From NCBI RefSeq assembly GCF_036324505.1, contig NC_086354.1, positions 6,807,295 to 6,871,294 of the forward strand: a stretch of 64,000 nt of DNA, read 5' to 3'. The position numbers and the translations under genes were made by a program. Shown in pieces: positions 37,809 to 47,722 of this stretch. Under the pieces are notes generated by a model, which did no database searches, was not told the origin of the DNA, and worked only from the letters and a program-made list of their open reading frames with translations. Each line of letters opens with the position of its first letter. The first letter of the stretch is position 1. This DNA is from Eleginops maclovinus. Lineage: Eukaryota; Chordata; Actinopteri; Perciformes; Eleginopidae.

Positions 37809-38956
37809 TTAAATTTCAACAGGTTCGTTCTCTCTCAAAAGGCAAGCTGATGTACAATCATTGAAATAAATGTTTTGCTGCTGTTAGCTAGTGAATTAGC
37901 AGTTATAAGGTTCCAGTTATGTGACGTATATAAACTACAGTCTTTCTTGCAATGGTCACACCAGGTGCAAAACTTGGAGCTCAGCCCCATTCTTGTACTC
38001 GTGGTCTCCTCTCTGAGTGAATGAACTCAAAACAGCACGTGTAGGTATGTAGAGCCTGAAAGGATGTTTTTCTGCTTTACACTAGAAACGTTATACAACC
38101 AAAGCATAGTATGATTTTGAAGTATGTAGATTCTATTATCCTAATTGTACATCATGTTACTCTTCTTTGCATTGCTGACCGCAGGCAGACAGCATGGTGA
38201 TGTTTTCAACACAATGGCATTTTCATTATACACTGCAGTTTAAACTGGCCTACAGATTCCTGTTCTGCTGGCTGAGTGGCCTTTCCATACGTCAAAACAT
38301 TCTTTGGGTTTAGATTGATTAGGTTCTGTGTGTTTTATAATAAAAAGTGTCCAAGAACAGCCACAATGCATCAGCGATAATCCCACAAGAATAGGCCTAA
38401 TTTTGAGTGTGTCAATTGGTGAAAGTGAAATTGCTTGTCACATAAGCCTGCTGGGCATAAGTGCAAGACAAACAGCTTGAAAACTGCTGCAATGCACACA
38501 TTCAAAGTTCATTTAGCGATCAATCATTCTATCATCACAATTTGATCCATCAGGTCCAATAATAATGATTAATTTTTCCGTCAATCATGTGGGCCAGCAG
38601 GGAACACTAGCGGAAATTGGCTTACATACTGTCGGCCTTTCTCTCACAATACAATTTTGACACAGTAAGCATTAATAAATTAAGACTGTCAATGGTTGAA
38701 TTCCATTTTACTTTTTATACTTTTCATGCCAGGTACTGTTATTTTTCATTTCATTTTCTTTATTTAGCACTTTCAATGTGAATCATTTAGCTAAATCCTC
38801 TGTGGGTTTAAAATAACTAATCAGTCACCGTCTGCCCACCAACCGCCAATATATTTGCCCGTCATCTAGTCCGACACATTCCTTTAAAGTGCGTTGTGGT
38901 GCTACGACAAGGAGACTGTACATTGTGCACTTCTTCTGAGCAAGTTAGATAATGTT

Positions 38957-38992
38957 GTGTGCAGCCACAAGTTCCCTCTTGTGGCTGCACAC
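38957..38992. repeat. Perfect 15-bp inverted repeat
   Basis: GTGTGCAGCCACAAG at 38957-38971 and its exact inverse at 38978-38992, loop TTCCCT. Confidence 0.95.
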
Positions 38993-39065
38993 TTGAAAAC
39001 AAAAAGGGAAGATAGTTTAAGATCGATGGGCTCTTGTTTTCTTACAATTCACTCATAGGGAGATA

Positions 39066-39440
39066 AGTGAATTACCTACAATAAAACCTACAATAACCTA
39101 CGATAAAGCAAAGTGTAATTTTTCGTGTTTCTCAAGAAGCATGACACACAGTATACCCTTCTCCCTAGCTGCAAACACCATTATTCATCCTCTTACATGT
39201 GACATGCTGTGATATGAATAGATGGCTTTGACTACAGATAGGGCCTTTCTCCTGCAGATATCAGTGTGACAGTGCAAGGTCGCTGCTTCACTTCTCCCAC
39301 AGAGACAAATGCATATTGAAAGCATGCTCTTAATGTCAGCTTTAGTGACATCTGGAAGAGAAAAGATTAGTTGTAGCAGAAAACTGGACCACAAAACACA
39401 CAATCACTGTTGAATCTTTCCCTTTCAGACAGGCACACTG
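39066..39440. repeat. ~375-bp duplicated block, copy 2
   Basis: Partner of 36957-37312 at about 2.1 kb distance, direct orientation. It ends 350 bp before the Tc1 insertion. Confidence 0.85.
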
Positions 39441-39789
39441 TATTGTACAGTACAATATCCATCTTAAACTATGTTAATGTGGCTGTGTGAAGAACTCCCT
39501 TAGTTGTTAAGTAGAAGTGGTTGAAGAACAGTGAACTTGTTGTAGCACCACAATGCACTTAGGGATTGTGTCGGACTGGATGTTTAAAAATATATTGGTG
39601 GTTTCTGGGTGACAGTGGTTGGTTGGACATTTACATAGGATAAGTGTGGATCATACCTTTTTCTTAGTGGGGACAAATTGAAATGTATAGTATGTGAGAC
39701 AGATACAAGACAAGCAAACTGCAAATATGGACAAAGGGTAGATGCAAACAAAAACACACACACCCACACTGATGTATGTACAGTATGTA

Positions 39790-39989
39790 CAGTGGGGCAA
39801 AAAAGTATTTAGTCAGCCACCAATTGTGCAAGTTCTCCCATTTAAAAAGATGAGAGAGGCCTGTAATTTTTATCATAGGTATACCTCAACTATGAGAGAC
39901 AAAATGAGAAAAGAAAATCCAGGAAATCACATTGTAGGATTTTTAATGAATTAATTGGTAAATTCCTCGGTAAAATAAGTATTTGGTCA
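39790..39989 (+). repeat. Tc1 left terminal inverted repeat
   Basis: About 200 bp, near-perfect inverse of 41193-41392. Outer motif AAAAAAGTATTTAGTCA and inner motif AAATAAGTATTTGGTCA are probable transposase-binding direct repeats. Confidence 0.9.
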
Positions 39990-40155
39990 CCTACAAACAA
40001 GCAAGATTTCTGGCTCTCACAGACCTGTAACTTCTTCTTTAAGAGGCTCCTCTGTCCTCCACTCGTTACCTGTATTAATGGCACCTTTTTGAACTCGTTA
40101 TCAGTATAAAAGACACCTGTCCACAACCTCAAACAGTCATACTCCAAACTCCACT

Positions 40156-41103
40156 ATGGCCAAGACCAAAGAGCTGTCAAAGGAGACCAGAGACAAAATT
40201 GTAGACCTGCACCAGGCTGGGAAAACTGAATCTGCAATAGGTAAGCAGCTTGGTGTGAAGAAATCAACTGTGGGAGCAATTATTAGAAAATGGAAGACAT
40301 ACAAGACCACTGCTAATCTCCCTCGATCTGGGGCTCCACGCAAGATCTCACCCCGTGGGGTCAAAATGATCACAAGAACGGTGAGCAAAAATGCCAGAAC
40401 CACACGGGGGGACCTAGTGAATGACCTGCAGAGAGCTGGGACCAAAGTAACAGAGGCTACCATCAGTAACACACTACGCCGCCAGGGACTTAAATCCTGC
40501 AGTTCCAGACGTGTCCCCCTGCTTAAGCCAGTACATGTCCAGGCCCGTCTGAAGTTTGCTAGAGGGCATTTGGATGATCCAGAAGAGGATTGGGAGAATG
40601 TCATATGGTCAGATGAAACCAAAATAGAACTTTTTGGTAAAAACTCAACTCGTCGTGTTTGGAGGAGAAAGAATGCAGAGTTGCATCCAAAGAACACCAT
40701 ACCTACTGTGAAGCATGGGGGTGGACACATCATGCTTTGGGGCTGTTTTTCTGCAAAGGGACCAGGACGACTGATCCGTGTAAAGGAAAGAATGAATGGG
40801 GCCATGTATCGTGAGATTTTGAGTGAAAACCTCCTTCCATCAGCAAGGGCACTGAAGATGAAGCGTGGCTGGGTCTTTCAGCATGACAATGATCCCAAAC
40901 ACACCGCCAGGGCAACGAAGGAGTGGCTTCGTAAGAAGCATTTCAAGGTCCTGGAGTGGCCTAGCCAGTCTCCAGATCTCAACCCCATAGAAAATCTTTG
41001 GAGGGAGTTGAAAGTCCGTGTTGACCAGCGACAGCCCCAAAACATCACTGCTTTAGAGGAGATCTGCATGGAGGAATGGGCCAAAATACCAGCAACAGTG
41101 TGA
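40156..41103 (+). CDS. Tc1 transposase, C-terminally truncated by a 2-bp deletion
   Basis: 315 codons from ATG to TGA. Residues 1-110 are the bipartite helix-turn-helix DNA-binding region, with a basic GRPR-like linker near 57-67. The catalytic triad is D153 (WSDET), D244 (FQHDND) and E279 (NPIENLW), with exactly 34 residues between D244 and E279, the DD34E hallmark. It catalyses cut-and-paste transposition into TA. Fish Tc1 transposases are about 340 residues. Here the frame ends at VPATV-type sequence (IPATV), and the expected last ~25 residues (Asn-Leu-Val-Lys-Thr-Tyr...) are still legible 2 bases out of frame from 41101 to 41197. Loss of one TG from a TGTGTG run explains it. Activity is therefore doubtful although the core is intact. 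Confidence 0.95.
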   Translation: MAKTKELSKETRDKIVDLHQAGKTESAIGKQLGVKKSTVGAIIRKWKTYKTTANLPRSGAPRKISPRGVKMITRTVSKNARTTRGDLVNDLQRAGTKVTEATISNTLRRQGLKSCSSRRVPLLKPVHVQARLKFARGHLDDPEEDWENVIWSDETKIELFGKNSTRRVWRRKNAELHPKNTIPTVKHGGGHIMLWGCFSAKGPGRLIRVKERMNGAMYREILSENLLPSARALKMKRGWVFQHDNDPKHTARATKEWLRKKHFKVLEWPSQSPDLNPIENLWRELKVRVDQRQPQNITALEEICMEEWAKIPATV

Positions 41104-41192
41104 AAACCTTGTGAAGACTTACAGAAAACGTTTGACCTCTGTCATTGCCAACAAAGGGTATATAACAAAGTATTGAGATGAACTTTTGTTAT

Positions 41193-41392
41193 TGACCAAA
41201 TACTTATTTTCCACAATAATTTGAAAATAAATTCATTAAAAATCCTACAATGTGATTTCCTGGATTTTCTTTTCTCATTCTGTCTCTCATAGTTGAAGTG
41301 TACCTATGATGAAAATTACAGGCCTCTCTCATCTTTTTAAATGGGAGAACTTGCACAATTGGTGGCTGACTAAATACTTTTTTGCCCCACTG
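41193..41392 (-). repeat. Tc1 right terminal inverted repeat
   Basis: Inverse of 39790-39989. Most of the mismatches fall in the inner third (around 41211-41235), where the AT-rich spacer differs. Confidence 0.9.
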
Positions 41393-42502
41393 TATGTACC
41401 CACAATCTGAAAAACTATTTTATTTCATTTTAGTTTCAAGACTCCTTTTAACCACAGCACACTTGCCAGATGACCTGTCTGAACAACTGAAAGCCTGCTA
41501 GATGTCTCAAGAGCAAACAATGATTCTTCTGTCATCACAAAAAAGGGAATAAGACATTGAACATTTTATTAAGTCAGTGAAATGCTGTGAAGTTATTCTC
41601 TCTTGACCAACATTTCTCATCAAACAATTCTTGACAAATTCTTTCTATCTCGCCTATCCACATTTTGAGAGCTTCAGTGCGGCTTTGGACTACTGCCCAT
41701 AATTTACAACTCTATTTCAAACTGTCACAGCGTGGAGCTGAAACAGAAAGAAAGGGACTGCTGCTCTCAGTTCACTGCCTGCTCATTTCAACTTGTTGTC
41801 AATCATCAAAATTGACTTCCTGTCACATATTTATGCTCATTACCGAGCTCGTAGTCCTGTCGATTTCACAAAAGGCTGCCACAGATTTGTGCTGTCGCAT
41901 GGACTCGACACACAGCTTTTAGCTACTGCTGTTTAGCATATGCTACGTTTTCTGTGGAAAGGCAGTCAATTAGTAAGCTAGTTCACGTTCAACAGCAATC
42001 CAGCCATTGATTGCAATCGTTCCTCTCTTACTTCACATTTCTTCAATTCGTCTGTTATCTCCACCACCATTTATTTAATCAGAGCCAAGATTGAAGCTTT
42101 TAGCAACCTTTTGTTTTGAGTGGACATGGTGAGAAAGTATTCAGAGTGAGAAAAAAGCAAGAACTCTTTTGCCAAAAAGGAACAATTCTTAAAACTTTTC
42201 ACTGAATATAATAAAGACACCACAAAAGAGAGGCATAGATTACAAGTTTGTCAAATGGCAAGTCAAAGCTTCCCATCTTTCATGACTTGTGTGATGTTGT
42301 TGGTAAATGGATGTGCTAGGGACTTCCTGAACAATAATTCAAACATGCATTTACTGTGGGTTGCTGGTTTTGACCGACATTATACAGTGTCCGGGCCGCG
42401 CTATAATGGGCTGATATAATGTATTTAGAACCATCCATGAGTGAAATACGAGAGCTATGTAGAACATGGCAATAAATTAAGCTCTTTGCATGAAACATGT
42501 CA

Positions 42503-42704
42503 GGGGGCTGTGGCGCAGTGTGATCTTCGGATCAGGGGATCCCACTGTGCCACTGCAGTCAGCATGTCGTTGTGTCCCTGGGCAAGACACCTCACCCCAA
42601 GTTGCTCCTGTAGGGATTGTTAACAGCACTGTGGAGACCAAGGTTGTATGTTAGTCACTTTTGTTTGAAAAAAAACCTTCTAAGAAGTGACATGTAATGT
42701 AATG
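42503..42704 (+). mobile_element. tRNA-derived SINE (V-SINE-like), nearly full length
   Basis: Head GGGGCTGTGGCGCAGTG is a tRNA-like 5' arm; part of the tRNA region with box B is deleted. The core CCACTGCAGTCAGCATG and GGCAAGACACCTCACCCC follows, and the tail is GACATGTAATGTAATG with the ATGTA-type repeat. Same family as 2815-2964. Confidence 0.8.
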
Positions 42705-45077
42705 ACAACATTACAGTTTATAGACATATTGACTGCTACTACAATCTAAAGTTTGTTTTTCAGTTTGTTGAGTTTATAGTTGACATCTCAAGCAAACCAG
42801 CCAAAAACCTAACTGCTTTCTCAGGAGCTTGTGAAAACAAGTTTCACCTAACTGCCAAGTTAGAAATTGAATGGCAAAAGGAGTCAAAACAGATTCAGTT
42901 AGTCCTACTGGCATCTGTGTGATGGTCTGTTTAAATTGTATTTACCTAATTTGTTTACCTGTATACTATTATTGTCATTGTTTTTTACTCATATACCCAA
43001 GCTTTATACCTTTGCTCTGATCGCACAGTGCGCTATGGTTTGGATGTTACAGGGTCTGTGATACAGGTAAAATCATAAGGTGGTGTGTTGTTTATAATGT
43101 TAACTTTCCTAAAATGATATGCTTTTCTTTGCTAACAGTATTTGAACTACTAATATCATATCATTAGATTATTGCCAATACGCAGCCCTGATAAAGTGTT
43201 TCTTTCCTAAATCTAAATCACAAGAGCAAAGGTTGGCATCTCCAGCTAGCTAGTGTTCTACCTGAAGTAGTAAAGCTAATTTAGTTTCATTTCTAAGGCC
43301 AAAGAGTATTTTATACTACATTATTTGTAAGGTTATCAGTTAAATTGCTTTGTCCAAGATAGCACATCCATCATATACTGTAGTAATTCCTCAATATGCG
43401 GAAACTGGTCTTAGATGTTAGCTTTAACAGCGTTTAGGCTAACGTTAGCGGCTCTGTCTTGTGCTTGGTTTAGTTCTTACTATAAATATATCCTCATCAT
43501 AAACACTTAAGGTTAAAACCTACTGCTTGAAAATACCAATAATACTAAAATAAATCTCTTTTATGTTCAAGAAAAATAAGCAGCAAAACTGAGCCATGGT
43601 AGAAGAAACTGCCTGATGTTATATTCTTGATAAAATCTCTCGGTGGTAATTTCATCCGGCAAAATTGATTTCTGTTGGCTAGAAATTAAGTGTGCTTCTA
43701 TATACCTCTGTCTCAAATCAGGGAGCCATTGTTAAACAAAAGGAAAACAATGTGGAAGCCTCCTGCGGGTAAATAAGCTGAGGTGTCTGTCAATCCCTTG
43801 TATTGCTTGATTATCCACAATGGAAAAGCATTCATTTGCTCGCCGTCATATTGTGGCAGTAATGCAAACACTGTGCATGTGTGTTGATAACTGAGTGCTT
43901 TATTAATGTTTATATTCATGCAAATTCTGCAGTGTGAGTGACAGCACAAGAGTATGGTTAATGTGAACAAAACAAGTCATGAGAACCTTCATTTTCTTTT
44001 TTCATTTTTACCCACTATAGCATTCATGTATGTAGCATGTGCTGAAATCTAAATATTGACATTTCGAAGAGGCTTTTGCAAACCTGAAGGTGTCATTAAG
44101 GTGTCACCTGAAGGGGACATGGAGTGAAGAATTTATTTTTTGGTTAGCTGTCACAGGAGTGATGGTATGGACCCATGGGAGTTTGTTTGTTTCATTGCAT
44201 ATAGCTATATGCATAAAAGTAGGTTTCCATTTAAATACATTAAATGCAAACAATCTTTGGAGCACTCTCCGAAAGAATATGTGAATGTATATATATGGTT
44301 TCGATCCATGACGTAATTATGTTTGCTAGTTGGATGTAAATTGGTGAAAAACAATCAAAACTGGATGGAAATGTGACGTTGTGGTTGGTTTCAAGTGCTT
44401 CCAACTTTCTGCAATATTTCAAGACATTTCCAATTTTCTGCATGTCTATAAGGTTCTCCATGCGTGCTTTGAAAATATGTTTCTAAACTAATACAAGCTT
44501 TCTTAGAATACCATCGTTTCACTTCACCTCCCTGCTAAAAAAAGGAACACCTGCCTCAGCAGGAAAAGTATTTTAGAGTGGCTCCCTGTCGACGTGTGCC
44601 TCCATGGCAATGAAGTTGAGTGACAGCTGCTGACACATAGCCATCACGCAGAGAGGGTGGGGAGGAAGCTCAACTTTGTCGAGGGTGAAGGTGACTGTAC
44701 TTATATTTTAAAAAACGTAGCGAGAAAAGTATTGATGCTCTCATATTTTTCCTTTTTACACTCTATTACTTTTACTTGTTGAATACTATTTGACTGAAGA
44801 CAATTCAGCAAACATTGTGTATCTTTTGTGCACTGCATACTATTTGTTTAGAAATCCAATGTGCAGATGTGAGTTGTTGTTTTTCATCTTCTGCTGCCTT
44901 TCAGCAATACTAAGAGTCATTTTGTTGATGTAGGAGTTTCCCTGTGTGCTCTGTACATCTTCATACAACTTTAAATCCCTCCCTTCAACTCGTCTGACCT
45001 TCACTCAGAGCACATTGTGTCATCGCTAGCTCAATGAATTCTCATTTCCAAACCTCTCTCTCCCTCGCGGTCTACAG

Positions 45078-45311
45078 GTGAGCGGGATCAACGCATCGGT
45101 GAGAAGGAGGCGTGAGCAGCGCGTGCTGTTCATGGTGGTTGTCATGGTGATCTGCTACCTTTTGTGCTGGCTGCCGTATGGCATCATGGCCCTGCTGGCT
45201 ACCTTTGGGTCTCCGGGCCTGGTCACGCCTGTGGCAAGCATCATCCCTTCTATCCTTGCCAAGACGAGCACCGTCATCAACCCGGTCATCTATGTCTTCA
45301 TGAATAAACAG
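45078..45311 (+). CDS. tmtops: TMT opsin exon 3 (loop 3, TM6, TM7)
   Basis: 234 bp, exactly 78 codons, phase 0 at both ends. It starts after CTACAG with GTG AGC GGG (Val-Ser-Gly) and ends CAG|GTAAGA. It encodes the basic third cytoplasmic loop (VRRRREQR, residues 8-15 of the exon), TM6 with CWLPYG at 30-35, extracellular loop 3, and TM7 with SILAKTSTVINPVIY. Lys62 of the exon (codon 45261-45263) is the retinal Schiff-base lysine, equivalent to bovine Lys296. NPVIY at 68-72 is the NPxxY activation motif. All residues needed for a photopigment are present. The ATG-less start is expected for an internal exon. It lies 32.5 kb from exon 2 and 10.4 kb from the last exon, with no other opsin-like exon in between. 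Confidence 0.94.
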
Positions 45312-47610
45312 GTAAGAGTGTGGGGGGGAGGGGGGCTGATGTCAGTGCTTTTCATTTTTCACGCAGCAGTAGGCTGAGGTCGTCCTATCTACTAGAGCCA
45401 GACATCTTGATTGTTTAAACGTTGGTTTGACAAAACGGTAATGAGTGATTGTTTTATATTCACTCTGCAATGCTAGTGCCTTTTTTTCCTACTGAATAAT
45501 CTAAATGATGAACCTGTGTTTATGGCTGAGGAATAAGAAGTCGGTTTCCCACATTACAATCTAGCTATCTGAGGTAAAACGCTATCAATTAGCATCACAA
45601 GGCATCTAATGACATCAGCTATTCAAGAAGAAAGGGTTGGGTCCTCCTGTTTGTCTTTTGTTATATCTCGGGCCATGTTGGACAAATCTAATATATTCTT
45701 AAATCACCTTAACCAAGACTTTCATGTGATGTTAACCAATTTGCGTTACTGGGGCATTTGCAATGTCTTGAAGGAATATATCGTCTGAATCAGTTAATAT
45801 TGTCTCAAAGTAAGTCTCCATCAGCCTTTTCCTATGCCAACAGACAATATGATACATCACTTAACAGCTCCTTTTTTAGCTGGTTCTTATTAGTGGTCTA
45901 GGAATTTTGTGCAACTACTTTGTTAGAGGTAAAGTGTCCTAATAAAATAAACGCATGTCACCTGACTCTTCACATTGGGTTTATCACTTACATTAGCAAA
46001 TAACGGCTCAAGATGTTCATTTTGTCTTTGAAGCTTTGCATTCCCTTGTTATGTGATGTTCAAATAATAATACTTTGCTTCCAATCAAGTATTTTTTGTG
46101 CCTATTAAAAAAAGTTACGTGGAAATGAGGTTAAGACATGTTTTAAAAATCGCTATAATGAGTTGAATCTTAGAAACAAACTTTTTAAGTTGTCAGCATC
46201 TAAAGTACACAGATTTTGTGCCTGGAGGACCACTGAGACAGTAGACTGGATGAAAGCCAAAAGGCCTTCAGGAGTTGGGAATGAAACCCAAACACCAGAC
46301 TTTTTTTTATCATTTATTCCTTGTGTTATGCTACTGGTTGAGAACCACACTGATTATTAATTGCATGTACATTGATTCTAACCCTATTTTTCATTGTATA
46401 GAATAGAGCTTTGAACACTTGAAAGCTCTATTTCCTGCAGTATGGAGCAGAAAAGGGCACAAACGTATAAAATAGAGAATCATAATTTACAGCTTTTTCA
46501 CAGAGACCTCATATCCTTTTGGGGGTCGGAAATAAAGATTGTATATTTAAAGTTAATGCATCTGATATACTGTGAGGGCAACATGAAGAGGAGAGAACTA
46601 TGAGAACATTGGTTGTATGAATAAAAATGTGATGACACAATAACATAGTCACACCCACAAACCCTAAGGGCTCCGTTTTTTTTCTGATCCGATGGGTTGC
46701 CAACATTGCCGTACTGCTCTTTCACTGAAGACAGTCCCAGCAAAACTTCTCCCAACCCAGATAGACAGAACTAGGTCTTCATTTTACATATTTCATAGGA
46801 CAAAAACCATTCAAGGAGGAGACATTTTATCTTATATTCAAACAGTACATATTGAAACAGCCCAGTTTAACTCATTGTAAACCAATTTAGACAACAACTG
46901 TTTTAATAGCAAGGTTATATGATGCACAAATCTAGAAGTGTTATAGCTCCATTGCAGGCAGTTGCCCACTATTGATACTTTTACCTCTTGAGGCCATTTA
47001 AAGTCAATAAGAGCGAACATGCTGTGGAAAAAAAACTAACTTTTTGGTTTAATGGTTAATACCAAAGTTTAGGGTCAATACAAAATATCTGGGGAGCTGA
47101 AGACTTCAGGTTCACTGTTAATGATTACTTTCTGTTCATCTGATGAACTCTAAATTAGTTTGGGAATACTTCATGCAACACATGACCCCTGTTGTACCAC
47201 CCTTTCTGGTTGCGTTAATAGAGCATTTATAGAAAATAAAGAAGTAAAAAATTCCAATTATAAATCATTATATACTAACTCATGCGGAAAATGTGAGTAA
47301 TGGAGAGGCCTCTGGGTCCCGCGAAGGGGTTAATCGGGCCCTTTTGTTTATAAACTTCCTCATTAACTTTCCTTTGTGTTGTCTTCAAGTTTGTTTTGCT
47401 TTATTGTTAAAGCATGCATTAATTATTAGAACACCAATATCCACAATTATTTATGAACACTAAAGCAAACAAATTCACTGCAGCAATTATTTCTATAATG
47501 ACTTGCTGGCCTCAAGAGAATATGGAGCTCCAGTTTGTGTTTATACAGCCCAGGTGTGATAACAACAGCTGCAAAAATGTCCACAGGTTCTACTAGCGCA
47601 CGTGTTGTAT

Positions 47611-47722
47611 AGTGATGTCTCTTTGTTTCAGGGGAAAGCATAAAAATCCCTCTGCAAAACTTTGGGATTTTAGCCTTTGTATACAGTACCATACAGAAAA
47701 AATAAAACCCCAAAAGGCATAA
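47611..47722 (-). mobile_element. TTAA-target MITE family, fragment copy E
   Basis: TAGTGATGTCTCTTTGTTTC, CAAAACTTTGGGATTTTAGCC and ACCCCAAAAGGCATAATAG parallel the end of copy A/C. Strongly decayed. Confidence 0.55.

Larger units (their letters stand above)
39790..41392 (+). mobile_element. Tc1/mariner transposon, full length (1603 bp)
   Basis: Complete element with both ends: it starts CAGTGGGGCAAAAAAG and ends CTTTTTTGCCCCACTG, with TA on each side (39788-39789 and 41393-41394). Terminal inverted repeats are about 200 bp and contain the inner motif AAATAAGTATTTGGTCA at both sides, the IR/DR layout of many fish Tc1 elements. It encodes one transposase. It sits in opsin intron 2 in the same orientation as the gene. 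High similarity of the two ends to each other and to the copy at 1-843 suggests a fairly young insertion. Confidence 0.96.
12543..45077 (+). other. Opsin intron 2 (32.5 kb) and its contents
   Basis: Bounded by GTAAGG and a TCTACAG acceptor. Listed separately: microsatellites at 14601 and 33017, SINE head 15386, hAT element 16247-17080, repeat pair 17440/20570, TTAA-MITE copies at 18710, 27476, 36109 and 37376, hairpins at 25663 and 38957, SINE 29515-29829, G-rich tract 32791-32827, duplicated block 36957/39066, Tc1 39790-41392, SINE 42503-42704. Also seen: related decayed blocks at 13030-13200 and 29230-29400 (both with CGGGAAAGTGGGC-like or CCGGAAAGTGGGC text), a purine-rich tract at 20061-20150, and a short (AAC)n at 27738-27753. 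In 21010-25600, 30000-32700, 33650-36100 and 42710-45000 I see no gene, RNA or clear element. Confidence 0.8.

Noticed and set aside
36957..39440. LTR pair of a complete retroelement
   Set aside because: No primer-binding site, no gag/pol frames and no matching target duplication; kept only as an option in the finding.
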